Source: Roseovarius nanhaiticus
Lineage (GTDB): Bacteria > Pseudomonadota > Alphaproteobacteria > Rhodobacterales > Rhodobacteraceae
Assembly (NCBI RefSeq): GCF_900156535.1
Contig: NZ_FTNV01000001.1
Span: forward strand, 1 to 64,000
Direction of reading: 5' to 3'
Length of the DNA: 64,000 nt
In this document: positions 55,001-63,915 of the stretch, in pieces
Layout of the letters: each line of letters opens with the position of its first letter
Numbering within the stretch: position 1 is the first letter of the stretch
Made by a program: the position numbers and the translations under genes
The notes under the pieces: model-generated
Told to the model about the DNA's origin: nothing
The model's input: the letters and a program-made list of their open reading frames with translations, nothing else
The model's database searches: none

Positions 55001-57452
55001 GGTCGAGGTGGCCAAGGGCGAGACGATCATTCCTGTCGAGGTCACGGACGAGTGGGGCGCCGGCGCCTATGTCACGGCGCAGCTGATCCGCCCCATGGAT
55101 GTCGCCGCCGGGCAGAACCCGGCGCGCAGCCTCGGCCTTGCCCATGCCAGCATCGACCCCGGCGCGGCGCAGCTGAGCGTCAGTATCGACGCGCCCGACA
55201 TGGCGGACCCGCGCGGCCCGATGGAGGCGCGCGTCACCGTGGAGGGGCTGGAGGGCGAGGCGGGCTATATCACCCTTGCCGCCGTGGATGTGGGCATTCT
55301 CAACCTGACGGGCTTCACAGCCCCCGACCCTTCGGCGCATTACTTTGGCCAACGCCGCCTCGGCGTTGAGATCCGCGATATCTATGGCCGCCTCATCGAC
55401 GGCATGACCGGCGCGGAAGGCGCCGTGCGCTCGGGCGGGGATGCGGGCAATCGCATGCAGCGCCAGTCGCCCCCGCCCACCGAGGAGCTGGTGGCCTATT
55501 TCACCGGCCCCATCACCACCGGTCCCGATGGCATCGCCACCGCCAGTTTCGATCTGCCCGATTTCAACGGCACCGTGCGCCTGATGGCCGTCGCGTGGAC
55601 CGCCAGGGGCGTCGGTCAGGCCGCCCGCGACGTGATCGTGCGCGACCCCGTGGTGCTGACCGCGTCGCTGCCCCGCTTCCTTGCGCCGGGGGATACCAGC
55701 TCGCTTCTGCTGGAGATCGTGCATGCCAGCGGGCCCGCAGGCCGTGTCGGGCTGGACGTGACGGCGGAGGGTCTGGCGCTGCAAGGCGACGTGCCCTCCG
55801 GCTTCGATCTGGCAGAGGGGCAAAAGCAGAGCTTTCGCCTGCCGATCACGGCGGGCGAGGTGGGCGATCACCCCATCCGTATCGCGCTGACCACGCCCGA
55901 TGGCCAGCAGCTGACCAAATCGCTGACCCTGCCCGTGCGCGCCAATGATCCGCCCGTCTCACAGACGCGGCAGTTCCCGCTGGCAGCGGGGGATACCTTT
56001 ACCTTGACCGATGATGTCTTTGAGGGCTACCGACCGGGCACGGGCGAGGCTGTCATTTCGGCGGGCGCCATTGCGCGGCTGAACGTGGCCGGATTGCTGC
56101 AATCGCTAGACCGCTACCCCTATGGCTGCACCGAGCAGGTGACCTCCCGCGCGCTGCCGCTCCTTTATTTCAACCAGGTCGCCAGCGCCTTGGGCATGGG
56201 CGATGACGGCGCCATCGCCGCGCGCATCGACCGGGCCGTGGCGCGGGTTCTGACGCGCCAGACCGCCAGCGGCGCGTTCGGCCTCTGGCAGGCGCAATCG
56301 GGGGATTTCTGGCTCGATGCCTATGTCGCCGATTTCCTGTCGCGCGCCCGCGCCGAGGGGCATGCCGTCCCGGACCAGGCCTTTGCCATGGCCATGGACA
56401 ACCTGCGCAACCGGGTGAACTACGCCCCCGATTTCGACGACGGGGGCGAGGATATCGCCTATGCGCTGATGGTGCTGGCCCGCGAGGGGGCGGCAGCGAT
56501 GGGTGATCTGCGCTACTACGCCGACGTCAAGGCGAACGATTTCGCAACCCCGCTGGCGCAGGCGCAGCTGGGCGCCGCGCTCGCCTCCTACGGCGATCCC
56601 AGCCGGGCGGACGCGATGTTCCGCGCGGCCCTCGCCAATGCCAAGGCCGAGAGCGGCGGCGCGCAGGTCTGGCGCAGTGATTACGGCACCGCGCTGCGCG
56701 ACCGCGCTGGCGTGCTGGCATTGATGGTCGAGGCGGGCAGCGAAGCGGGCGATACTGCGGAGCTGGCCCGCAGCCTCGGCGCCCAAGGCCCGCACCTGTC
56801 GACCCAGGAAGAGGCGTGGAGCCTTCTGGCTGCCCATGCCCTGATCGACCAGACGGGCGCGGCGGGCCTCACACTGAACGGCAAGCTGGTCAGCGGGCCG
56901 TTCATTCGCAAACGCGAGGCGGGCATCGCAGCCCCGCAGGCGATCCGCAACACAGGCCAGCGCGAGACCGACATCACACTGACCACCTTCGGCGTGCCCG
57001 AGGTGCCCGGCCCGGCGGATGGCTATGGCTACCGGATCGAGCGGGACTATTTCGACATGGAGGGGCGGCCCGCCAGCCTAGATGGCGTCGCCTCTGGCAC
57101 GCGGCTGGTGGCGGTGCTGACCGTCACGCCCTTTGAGGACAGCGAGGCGCGGCTGATCATCGACGATGCGCTGCCCGCGGGGCTTGAGATTGACAATCCA
57201 AACCTTGTCACCTCCGGCGATATCGGCGCGCTCGACTGGCTGCAAACGGCCTATGCCCAGCACACGGAATTCCGCAGCGATCGCTTCATCGCTGCCGTGG
57301 ACTGGCGCGAGGATCGGCCCTTCAGCCTCGCCTATATCGTGCGCGCGGTGACGCCGGGCAGCTATCACCACCCCGCCGCGATCGTGGAGGATATGTATCG
57401 CCCCGAATACCGCGCAAATACCGACACCGGCGCGATGAGCGTGACGGAGTAG
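52044..57452 (+). CDS. Bacterial alpha-2-macroglobulin with PAN-like N-terminal domain
   Basis: An 1802-residue exported protein. The ATG at 52044 follows TCAGGAGGCTGCC; a signal peptide (LRHALLSLVLIAMAPGVSA) comes first. Residues about 30-90 form a Cys-rich PAN/Apple-like module (CATACLATPDCQAFTFNGKS). MG domains and the bait-region area follow, and the thioester motif GCTEQ, with Cys near residue 1362, is present, so it should covalently trap attacking proteases in the periplasm. No lipobox is seen, so it may be soluble. It lies 3 bases upstream of pbpC, the usual pairing of bacterial A2M with PBP1C. Confidence 0.93.
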   Translation: MLRHALLSLVLIAMAPGVSAQSPVPERRAVVTPNVDFYGSDLTAIFDTTYRACATACLATPDCQAFTFNGKSNACFPKSAVSDVQPFDGALSARIARTDPAVLAVASERAEDLTFLGVGTLDGARKLAGDLGQMHPGGGTDISNMVAAAQDREANGDALNAMRWMGAATASSDLAEHWTDYARLSLAIDENQSQTIQRAVAAGTNAYLRATSDGARVNALLIMAEALERADRGRDMVQALRLADSVQSRADVSAALNAAVAKYGFRIVDDSVEADSATPRICAEFSEDLIEAGQDYAPFVRLPDPGLVVQPDQRQICIDGVRHGERYTVTFRAGLPAADGQTLAKDTQITAYIRDRAPQIVFPGRAYVLPRAADAALPIETVNLDEVQLTLSRVSDRNLLRVMQEGYFGRPIEGYSQDAFTRELAQEIWTGVGEVGNELNQTMTTRLPLGDVLSDQPPGIYTLTAGIDGVEEYDDEGATQWFVLTDLGLTTLSGTDGLHVMTRSLASAEALEGIEVTLVSRANAVLATATTDGDGHARFDPGLARGTEGAAPALIVARMGDEDAAFLSLTDPAFDLSDRGVEGRAPAPPIDVFLTTDRGAYRAGEVIHATALARVTGAEAVTGLPLTAILTRPDGVEYSRALSPDDAAGGHVFSLPVGETAPRGTWTLDIKADADAPALASTQVLVEDFLPERIDFDLSLPEGPLSADALPPLEVTAKYLFGAPGAGLKSEGTLVLRAARTLNAYQGYLFGRHDAANGPKVEVLDSAETDEDGTLTVPLRLPEDLDRGSPHTATATLRLREGSGRPVERRITRTVAPAAPVIGIKPASEDVVPEGSEAAFEIIGVAPDLGRAEMQVEWTLNRVNTRYQWYRQYGDWNWEPITTRTRIATGAGQLGETPLTISAPVEWGEYELVVERVDGPYTASSVPFYAGWYAPADGSQTPDTLQVSLDAESYAPGDTARLRIDARHAGTALVSVLSNRVISRQSVEVAKGETIIPVEVTDEWGAGAYVTAQLIRPMDVAAGQNPARSLGLAHASIDPGAAQLSVSIDAPDMADPRGPMEARVTVEGLEGEAGYITLAAVDVGILNLTGFTAPDPSAHYFGQRRLGVEIRDIYGRLIDGMTGAEGAVRSGGDAGNRMQRQSPPPTEELVAYFTGPITTGPDGIATASFDLPDFNGTVRLMAVAWTARGVGQAARDVIVRDPVVLTASLPRFLAPGDTSSLLLEIVHASGPAGRVGLDVTAEGLALQGDVPSGFDLAEGQKQSFRLPITAGEVGDHPIRIALTTPDGQQLTKSLTLPVRANDPPVSQTRQFPLAAGDTFTLTDDVFEGYRPGTGEAVISAGAIARLNVAGLLQSLDRYPYGCTEQVTSRALPLLYFNQVASALGMGDDGAIAARIDRAVARVLTRQTASGAFGLWQAQSGDFWLDAYVADFLSRARAEGHAVPDQAFAMAMDNLRNRVNYAPDFDDGGEDIAYALMVLAREGAAAMGDLRYYADVKANDFATPLAQAQLGAALASYGDPSRADAMFRAALANAKAESGGAQVWRSDYGTALRDRAGVLALMVEAGSEAGDTAELARSLGAQGPHLSTQEEAWSLLAAHALIDQTGAAGLTLNGKLVSGPFIRKREAGIAAPQAIRNTGQRETDITLTTFGVPEVPGPADGYGYRIERDYFDMEGRPASLDGVASGTRLVAVLTVTPFEDSEARLIIDDALPAGLEIDNPNLVTSGDIGALDWLQTAYAQHTEFRSDRFIAAVDWREDRPFSLAYIVRAVTPGSYHHPAAIVEDMYRPEYRANTDTGAMSVTE

Positions 57453-57455
57453 GCC

Positions 57456-59486
57456 ATGCGCGCGCATCGCTGGCTTCTGGCGCTCGGCCTCACGCTGGCA
57501 ATCGGCGCAGGCGCGCGGGACGGGCTGAGCGCCTGGGTGGCAGCGGCGCCGATGCCACCCCTGCTGACCACAACCGGCGCCGAGGTGCTGGACCGGGACG
57601 GTCGCCCCTTGCGCATCTATACGGTCGCCGACGGGCGCTGGCGGCTGGCACCGGGGCAGGTGGACCCGGCCTTTACGGACATGCTGATCGCCTTTGAAGA
57701 CCAGCGCTTTCGCAGCCATGCGGGCATCGATCCGCTTGCGATGCTGCGCGCAGGTGCGCAGGCCGTGCGGCACGGCGGCATCGTGTCGGGCGCGTCGACC
57801 CTGACGATGCAGGTCGCCCGATTGCTGGAGGAGGGAAGCACCGGGCAATGGGCGGGCAAGCTGCGCCAGATCCGTCTGGCTCTGGCCCTGGAGCGGCGGC
57901 TGAGCAAGCAAGAGATCCTGCAGATCTACCTCGCCCGCGCGCCTTATGGCGGCAATATCGAGGGCATCCGCGCCGCCACCCTCGCCTGGTTCGCCAAGGA
58001 GCCGCGCCGGCTGACCCCCGCCGAGGCCGCGCTGCTGGTCGCCCTGCCCCAATCGCCCGAGACGCGCCGCCCTGACCGGCACCCGGACGCCGCGCGCGCC
58101 GCGCGCGACCGCGTGCTGGACCGCATGGCGCGCCAGGGCGTGCTGAGCTTTGAGGCCGCCGAGGCCGCCAAGCTGGACCGGGTGCCGGTGGCGCGGCGCC
58201 CCTTCCCGGCGCTGGCGCCGCATCTGGCGGACCGCGCCGTGGCCGAGGACGCCAGCGCGCTGCGCCACGATCTGACCATCGACGCGGCGCTGCAGGCCCA
58301 GCTCGAGGCGCTGGCCGCCCGCGCGGTGCGCGGCCTGCCGGATCCCGTGTCGGTGGCCATCGTTCTGGCCGATCACCGCAGCGGAGAAATCCTCGCCTCG
58401 GTCGGATCCGCCGGGATCGGCAGCGGCGCGCGGCAGGGCTATGTGGACATGACCACCGCGCTCCGCTCGCCCGGATCGACGCTCAAGCCGGTGATTTACG
58501 CCATGGCCTTCGACCGTGGGCTGGCGCATCCGCAGACCCTGATCGACGACGCGCCCGCGCGCTTCGGCGCCTATGCGCCGCAGAATTTCGATGGGTATTT
58601 CCGGGGCGAGGTGACGGCGGCGGACGCCCTGCGCCAATCGCTCAACATCCCGCCCGTACGCCTGCTGGATGCAATGGGCCCCGCGCATCTGATGGACGTC
58701 ATGCGCCGCGCGGGACTGCAGCCCAAGCTGCCGGGCGATCACGCGGGGCTTGCCGTGGCCCTGGGCGGCGTGGGCGTCAGCCTGACCGACATGGTGCAGC
58801 TCTACGCCGCCCTCGCGCAGGGCGGTGAGGCGATGCCGCTGCGCTGGCGGCAGGGCGAGGACAGCGCGCCGCAGCGCATCCTTGGCCGTGCTGCCGCGTG
58901 GCAGGTGGGCGATATCCTAGCGGGCCTCGCGCCGCCTGCCAATGCCCCCGCCCGCGCGCTGGCCTACAAGACCGGCACCTCCTACGGGCACCGCGATGCC
59001 TGGGCGCTGGGATGGGACGGCGCGCATGTGGCGGGTGTCTGGATCGGGCGGCCTGACGGCACCCCGGTGCCGGGCGCCTTCGGCGGCGATCTGGCCGCGC
59101 CGATTTTGTTCGAGGCATTCCAGCGTCTGAAGTCCGGCTTTGATCCGTTGCCCCCGCCGCCGCCCGATACGCTGACCGTGGGCACCGCCGAGCTACCGCA
59201 ACCGCTGCGCCGCTTTGCCGGGCGGGGCGCGGCGTTTGACGTCGCGCGCGGTGCGCCCGAGCTGATCTTTCCGCCCGATGGCGCGCGCATGGCTGCGCAA
59301 GGCGGTCTGCCGGTCAAGGTGCGGGGCGGCACCCCGCCCTATACATGGATGGCCAACGGCGCATCGATGCTGACCGGCGTGCGCGCCGCGCAAGCAAGCC
59401 TGACAGGCCTCGGCCAGGGGTTCAGCCGAATTTCGGTGATTGATGCCGCAGGGCGAAGCGCGCGAGTGACGGTGCGGTTGGACTGA
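57456..59486 (+). CDS. pbpC: Penicillin-binding protein 1C
   Basis: A 676-residue class A PBP. An uncleaved N-terminal membrane anchor (LLALGLTLAIGAGA) precedes the GT51 glycosyltransferase domain (AFEDQRFRSHAGIDPLAM, then GASTLTMQVARLL) and the transpeptidase domain with active-site Ser341 in SPGSTLKPVIYAM, the SLN triad and KTGTS. The C-terminal BiPBP_C domain (PPDGARMAAQGGLPVKV onward) confirms PBP1C rather than PBP1A/1B. It starts 3 bases after the alpha-2-macroglobulin; the pair is thought to repair wall damage and neutralise host or rival proteases. Confidence 0.95.
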   Translation: MRAHRWLLALGLTLAIGAGARDGLSAWVAAAPMPPLLTTTGAEVLDRDGRPLRIYTVADGRWRLAPGQVDPAFTDMLIAFEDQRFRSHAGIDPLAMLRAGAQAVRHGGIVSGASTLTMQVARLLEEGSTGQWAGKLRQIRLALALERRLSKQEILQIYLARAPYGGNIEGIRAATLAWFAKEPRRLTPAEAALLVALPQSPETRRPDRHPDAARAARDRVLDRMARQGVLSFEAAEAAKLDRVPVARRPFPALAPHLADRAVAEDASALRHDLTIDAALQAQLEALAARAVRGLPDPVSVAIVLADHRSGEILASVGSAGIGSGARQGYVDMTTALRSPGSTLKPVIYAMAFDRGLAHPQTLIDDAPARFGAYAPQNFDGYFRGEVTAADALRQSLNIPPVRLLDAMGPAHLMDVMRRAGLQPKLPGDHAGLAVALGGVGVSLTDMVQLYAALAQGGEAMPLRWRQGEDSAPQRILGRAAAWQVGDILAGLAPPANAPARALAYKTGTSYGHRDAWALGWDGAHVAGVWIGRPDGTPVPGAFGGDLAAPILFEAFQRLKSGFDPLPPPPPDTLTVGTAELPQPLRRFAGRGAAFDVARGAPELIFPPDGARMAAQGGLPVKVRGGTPPYTWMANGASMLTGVRAAQASLTGLGQGFSRISVIDAAGRSARVTVRLD

Positions 59487-59492
59487 GCCTGC

Positions 59493-60185
59493 CTAGCCCT
59501 GCGCGGCCTCGGCGGCGCTACGGATCGCACGGATATTCTCGCCATAAACATCCGGATTCTGCACGCTGCCCCCCTTGAAGACGCCAGATCCGGCGACGAA
59601 TACATCCGCGCCGGCCTCGGCCATCAAAGGCGCGGTTTCGGGCGTCATGCCCCCATCGATCTCGATATGGATGGGCCGTTCGCCGATCATCGCGCGCAAA
59701 CTGCGCACCTTTTCGATTTGGCTGTGAATGAACTTCTGCCCGCCGAAACCGGGATTGACCGTCATCACACAAACCAAATCGATCATATCCAGCAGATGCG
59801 GCACCGCATCCAGCCCGGTGCCGGGATTGAGCGCCAGCCCCGCCTTGCAACCCGCCGCGCGAATGGCCTGCAGCGTGCGGTGGATATGCGGCCCCGCCTC
59901 CAGATGCGCGGTCAGGATATCAGCTCCGGCGCCAGCATAAGCGTCGATATAGGCATCGACCGGCGAGATCATCAGATGCACATCCATCACCGTCTGGATA
60001 TGCGGGCGGATCGCGGCCAGAAGGGGTGGGCCGAAGGTGAGGTTGGGCACGAAATGCCCGTCCATCACATCCACATGCACCCAGTCGCAGCCCTGATCCT
60101 CGATCGCGCGGATTTCTTGGCCAAAATTGGCGAAATCGGCGGACAGGATCGACGGGGCGATCTTGATCTTGCGGTCGAATGTCAT
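59493..60185 (-). CDS. rpe: Ribulose-phosphate 3-epimerase
   Basis: A 230-residue TIM barrel that converts ribulose-5-P and xylulose-5-P in the pentose-phosphate/Calvin pathways. KIAPSILSADFANFGQEI, the metal-binding WVHVDVMDGHFVPNLTFGP, the VMTVNPGFGGQKFI strand and IEIDGGMTPETAPL are present with the conserved His, Asp and Met residues. The ATG at 60185 lies 8 bases after GGAG; a GTG three codons earlier overlaps that site. It is convergent with pbpC. Confidence 0.96.
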   Translation of the reverse strand: MTFDRKIKIAPSILSADFANFGQEIRAIEDQGCDWVHVDVMDGHFVPNLTFGPPLLAAIRPHIQTVMDVHLMISPVDAYIDAYAGAGADILTAHLEAGPHIHRTLQAIRAAGCKAGLALNPGTGLDAVPHLLDMIDLVCVMTVNPGFGGQKFIHSQIEKVRSLRAMIGERPIHIEIDGGMTPETAPLMAEAGADVFVAGSGVFKGGSVQNPDVYGENIRAIRSAAEAAQG

Positions 60186-60322
60186 ATCGGTCACTCCGGG
60201 AACAGGGCAGCTTTGCCGCGTAGATGCGGCGGATCGACCCCGATGGTCAAGGCCGCGCGATTGCGGTGGGCGCGGCTTTGTGCCACCTATCGGGCGTACC
60301 GCCCCCGATAAGGCCCCCTGCG

Positions 60323-60748
60323 ATGTCCCAAACGCCCCTCTCGCCCTCCCTGCTCGAGCCGCCTTCGGGCCTGCAGACGCATCTGGGATTCGAGCTGACC
60401 GAATGGTCGCGCGATCATGCGCGGGTCGAGCTGGACTTCGCCCCGCATCTGCACAATCGGCAGGGCCTGTTGCATGGCGGAATCCACGCGCTGATGCTGG
60501 ACACGGCGATGGGCTATGCGGGCTGCTATACCGGCGATCCCGAGCGGAAACAGGACGCTCTGACGCTGTCGCTGACGGTCAATTATATCGGCCAACTGCA
60601 AGGCAAACGCATCATCGCCACGGCCAAGCGTACGGGCGGCGGGCGGCGCACCTATTTCGCCGAGGCCACCGTGACCGACGAAACCGGCGCCATCGCCGCC
60701 AGCGCCACAGGCGTCTTTCGCTATCGCAGCGGCCCCCTGACGGCCTGA
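60323..60748 (+). CDS. PaaI-type hotdog thioesterase
   Basis: A 141-residue hotdog-fold protein. RQGLLHGGIHALMLDTAMGY has the HGG motif and the catalytic acid position of PaaI-like acyl-CoA thioesterases, and LTVNYIGQLQGKRIIATAK the following strand. It may hydrolyse aromatic or medium acyl-CoAs. trkH starts 1 base past its stop, so the two are one operon with no clear shared function. Confidence 0.87.
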   Translation: MSQTPLSPSLLEPPSGLQTHLGFELTEWSRDHARVELDFAPHLHNRQGLLHGGIHALMLDTAMGYAGCYTGDPERKQDALTLSLTVNYIGQLQGKRIIATAKRTGGGRRTYFAEATVTDETGAIAASATGVFRYRSGPLTA

Positions 60749-60749
60749 G

Positions 60750-62264
60750 ATGCAAAGCCCGATCGTCCCCCCATCGCGCGCCGCCCAGCAACGGATCGAG
60801 GCGAACGCGCGCACCATGCTGGATCTGCGCCCGGTGGGCTATGTGATCGGATTGACGGTGATGGCCCTGGGCTGCGCCATGCTGTTGCCGCTGGTGGTGG
60901 ATATCGCAGAGGGGCGCGGCCATTGGGAAGTGTTTGCCCAATCCGCGATCATGACGATCCTCGTCGGCGGTCTTGTCGCCGGGGCCTGCCGTAACGGCGT
61001 GGGAGACGGCCTGAATATCCGACAAACTTTCCTTTTAACGACGGGTGTCTGGGTTGTTCTGCCACTCTTTGGCGCGCTACCTTTCATGCTGGGCGAGACC
61101 GCGCTCGATTTCACCGATGCGGTGTTCGAGGCGATGTCGGGCCTCACAACCACCGGCTCGACTGTGGTGACGGGGCTCGATGCGCTACCCAAAGGGATTC
61201 TGCTCTGGCGCGGTATCATGCAATGGCTGGGCGGGGTCGGCATCATTGTCGTCGCCATGGTGTTCCTGCCGGAACTGCGCGTCGGCGGCATGCAGATCTT
61301 TCGCGCCGAATCGTTCGACACCATGGGCAAGATCCTGCCCCGCGCGGGCGAGATCGCCAGCCGCATTTCGGTGATCTATCTGGGCATGACCATCGCCTGC
61401 ATGATGGCCTATATCCTGACCGGCATGACGCCCTTCGATGCCACCGTGCACGCGATGACGACCGTATCGACCGGTGGAATGGCCAATTACGACGCGTCCT
61501 TCGGCGCGCTTGCGCCCTCGGCGGAATACGTGGCCACCGTCTTCATGATCCTGGCCGCGCTGCCCATCGTACGCTTTGTTCAGCTGACGGCGGGCACGGC
61601 GCAGCCATTGCTGCGCGATCCGCAAGTGCGCGGCTTTTTCCTGACGATCCTCAGCATCGTCGGCACCTTGACCCTGTGGCAGTTCTTTCAGCGCGCGCAT
61701 TTCACCGAAGAGACCTTCCGCGAAGTGCTGTTCAACGTCGTCTCAATCATGACCGGCACCGGCTATGCCAGCGAGAATTACATGCTCTGGGGGCCTTTCG
61801 CGGTCTCGATCTTCTTCTTCGTCGGCCTCATCGGCGGCTGCGCTGGCTCGACCTCCTGCTCGGTCAAGATCTTCCGGTATCAGCTTCTCTTCGCGTCGAT
61901 CCGCGTGCAGCTTGCCCGCATTCGAGCGCCGCATGGCATTTTCATTCCGCGCTACGCAGGCAAGACCGTGGGCGATGACGTGCTGAATTCGGTCATGTCC
62001 TTCTTCGTCTTCTTCACCGTCAGCCTTGGCCTCATCGCCGTTCTGCTGGGGCTGACAGGCCTCGATTTCATCACCGCCCTCTCGGGCGCGGCCACGGCGC
62101 TGGGCAATATCGGGCCGGGCCTCGGCGACACGATCGGGCCCGCCGGCAATTTCGCCACGCTCAACGATACCGCCAAGTGGATCCTGACCGCCGCCATGCT
62201 GATCGGCCGGCTGGAGCTTCTGGCCGTTTATGCACTCTTCACCGTCACCTTCTGGAGGATCTGA
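60750..62264 (+). CDS. trkH: TrkH-type potassium uptake channel subunit
   Basis: A 504-residue membrane protein with about ten hydrophobic segments and the four pore loops of TrkH/KtrB (for example MSGLTTTGSTV, MTTVSTGGMANYD, IMTGTGYASENY and GNIGPGLGDTIGP). It needs a TrkA regulatory subunit, which is not in the window. Its TGA overlaps the next ATG by one base (TGATG), coupling it to the TPP enzyme. Confidence 0.95.
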   Translation: MQSPIVPPSRAAQQRIEANARTMLDLRPVGYVIGLTVMALGCAMLLPLVVDIAEGRGHWEVFAQSAIMTILVGGLVAGACRNGVGDGLNIRQTFLLTTGVWVVLPLFGALPFMLGETALDFTDAVFEAMSGLTTTGSTVVTGLDALPKGILLWRGIMQWLGGVGIIVVAMVFLPELRVGGMQIFRAESFDTMGKILPRAGEIASRISVIYLGMTIACMMAYILTGMTPFDATVHAMTTVSTGGMANYDASFGALAPSAEYVATVFMILAALPIVRFVQLTAGTAQPLLRDPQVRGFFLTILSIVGTLTLWQFFQRAHFTEETFREVLFNVVSIMTGTGYASENYMLWGPFAVSIFFFVGLIGGCAGSTSCSVKIFRYQLLFASIRVQLARIRAPHGIFIPRYAGKTVGDDVLNSVMSFFVFFTVSLGLIAVLLGLTGLDFITALSGAATALGNIGPGLGDTIGPAGNFATLNDTAKWILTAAMLIGRLELLAVYALFTVTFWRI

Positions 62265-63856
62265 TGTCCGATACATCCCGCAGCCGCCCCTTGGGCGCAC
62301 AAATCTCGCATATGCTGAAATCGCGCGGGGTCGATACGATCTTCGGCATTCCGGGCGTGCATAACCAGGAAATGTATCGCGGCATCGAGGAGGCCGGCAT
62401 TCGCCACCTTCTGGCCCGGCACGAGCAGGGCGCGGGCTTCATGGCCGATGGCTATGCGCGCGCCAGTGGCAAGCCGGGCGTGGCCTATGTCATCACCGGG
62501 CCGGGCCTGTGCAACACCATGACACCGATGGGCCAGGCCTATTCGGATAGCGTTCCGGTGCTGGTCCTGTCGTCCTGCCTGGACGAGACGGCGGCGACGC
62601 GCGGCCAGCTGCACCAGATGCTGGACCAAGAGGCGGCAGGCGCAACGGTGGCGGACTGGTCCTATACTGCCCATACCGCCAGCGCCGCCTACAGCCTGAT
62701 CGACCGCGCGCTGACCGAATTCCAGACCGCGCGCCCGCGCACCAAGCATATCCAGGTGCCCATTCAGGCGCTGGTGGCCGAGGCGGACCCCGCGCCCGAT
62801 GCGGCGCCCAAGGTCACGCGCACGCCCCAATCCTTGCCGGACGGCATCGCCGAGCGCATCAAGGCAGCCAAGCGCCCGCTCTTCATTCTCGGCGGCGGCT
62901 CGGTGCGCGCCTCGGATGCCGCGCGCGCCGCGCTGCGCACGCTGCGGGCAGCCAGCTTTCCAACCTATGCCGGGCGCGGCGTCGTTTCAGTCAAGGACGA
63001 CCCGCTCCACTACAGCGGTTTCCTCGGCCGCCCCGAAAGCGCGAGCGTCGCGGCCAGCGCCGATCTGGTGATCGTCGTGGGCAGCGAGCTGTCCGAGATG
63101 GACCTGTGGCGCGACAAACTGGGCCATGAGGGCGACATGATCCGCGTCGATATCGACCCCGAGGTTCTGGGCCAAACCCCCGGCAGCATCGCGGTGCAGA
63201 TGACCGCGCAGGATTTCTTTGCCGGTCTTAATGCCGCGCTGGAGGGGCATCAGGCGAACACGTCATGGACCGAAAGCGAGGTCGCCGACGCCCGCAAACG
63301 CTGGCGCGCCGAGAGCGACTCCGAGCGCACCGGCATCGTGCGGGTCTGCGACGCGCTGATCGAGGTGATGCCCGAAGACACGATGTATTTCTCGGACATG
63401 ACCCAGTTCGCCTATACCGGCAAGGAAGTCTGGGACATGCACCGGCCCGGCCATTGGCATCACCCCTACGGCTTCGGCACGCTGGGCTATGCGCTGCCCG
63501 CCGGCATCGGCGGCGCGGCCGCGCGGCCGGGCCTGCCCACGGTGGTGATCGCGGGGGACTATGGCTTTCAATACACCGTGCAGGAGCTGGGCACGGCGGT
63601 AGAGGTGGGCCAGCCCCTGCCGATCCTTCTTTGGGACAATGGCAAGCTGAAGGAGATCGAGGACAGCATGGTTGCCGCGCAGATCGCGCCCAATTCAGTG
63701 ATCGCGCATAACCCCGATTTCTGCGCGCTGGCCGAAGCCTATGGCGCGAAATCGGCGGCGCCCAAATCGCTGGGCGAGCTGCAGGAGGCGGTCAAGGCCG
63801 CGTTCAAGGCTGATGGCCCGACGCTGATCTACATGACCGCCGACATGGCGGATTGA
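62264..63856 (+). CDS. Thiamine-diphosphate enzyme, AruI-like (5-guanidino-2-oxopentanoate decarboxylase type)
   Basis: A 530-residue protein of the acetolactate-synthase fold: PYR domain (residues about 8-170) with the catalytic Glu in LLARHEQGAGFMADGYAR, the central domain, and the PP domain with the Mg/ThDP site GDYGFQYTVQELGTAVEVG followed by LWDNG. The opening ISHMLKSRGVDTIFGIPGVH is typical of the Rhodobacterales proteins annotated as 5-guanidino-2-oxopentanoate decarboxylase (arginine transaminase pathway). No transaminase is adjacent, so the substrate remains an assumption. Co-transcribed with trkH. Confidence 0.8.
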   Translation: MSDTSRSRPLGAQISHMLKSRGVDTIFGIPGVHNQEMYRGIEEAGIRHLLARHEQGAGFMADGYARASGKPGVAYVITGPGLCNTMTPMGQAYSDSVPVLVLSSCLDETAATRGQLHQMLDQEAAGATVADWSYTAHTASAAYSLIDRALTEFQTARPRTKHIQVPIQALVAEADPAPDAAPKVTRTPQSLPDGIAERIKAAKRPLFILGGGSVRASDAARAALRTLRAASFPTYAGRGVVSVKDDPLHYSGFLGRPESASVAASADLVIVVGSELSEMDLWRDKLGHEGDMIRVDIDPEVLGQTPGSIAVQMTAQDFFAGLNAALEGHQANTSWTESEVADARKRWRAESDSERTGIVRVCDALIEVMPEDTMYFSDMTQFAYTGKEVWDMHRPGHWHHPYGFGTLGYALPAGIGGAAARPGLPTVVIAGDYGFQYTVQELGTAVEVGQPLPILLWDNGKLKEIEDSMVAAQIAPNSVIAHNPDFCALAEAYGAKSAAPKSLGELQEAVKAAFKADGPTLIYMTADMAD

Positions 63857-63863
63857 ACCCAGC

Positions 63864-63891
63864 GCCCAAGACAATTCGAATTGTCTTGGGC
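63864..63891. repeat. Perfect 28-base palindrome between TPP gene and aroC
   Basis: GCCCAAGACAATTC followed by its exact reverse complement. As RNA it folds into a 12-bp stem with a TCGA loop, but neither side has a T run, so a classic Rho-independent terminator is not obvious. It separates two convergent genes and could block reading through, or be a protein-binding dyad or a dispersed element. No second copy was noticed. Confidence 0.7.
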
Positions 63892-63915
63892 AAATTACTT
63901 CCAAGAGATTTACGC

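Noticed and set aside
53970..55871. A 633-residue minus-strand frame inside the alpha-2-macroglobulin gene
   Set aside because: Antisense shadow of a real gene, with no start signal or family similarity.
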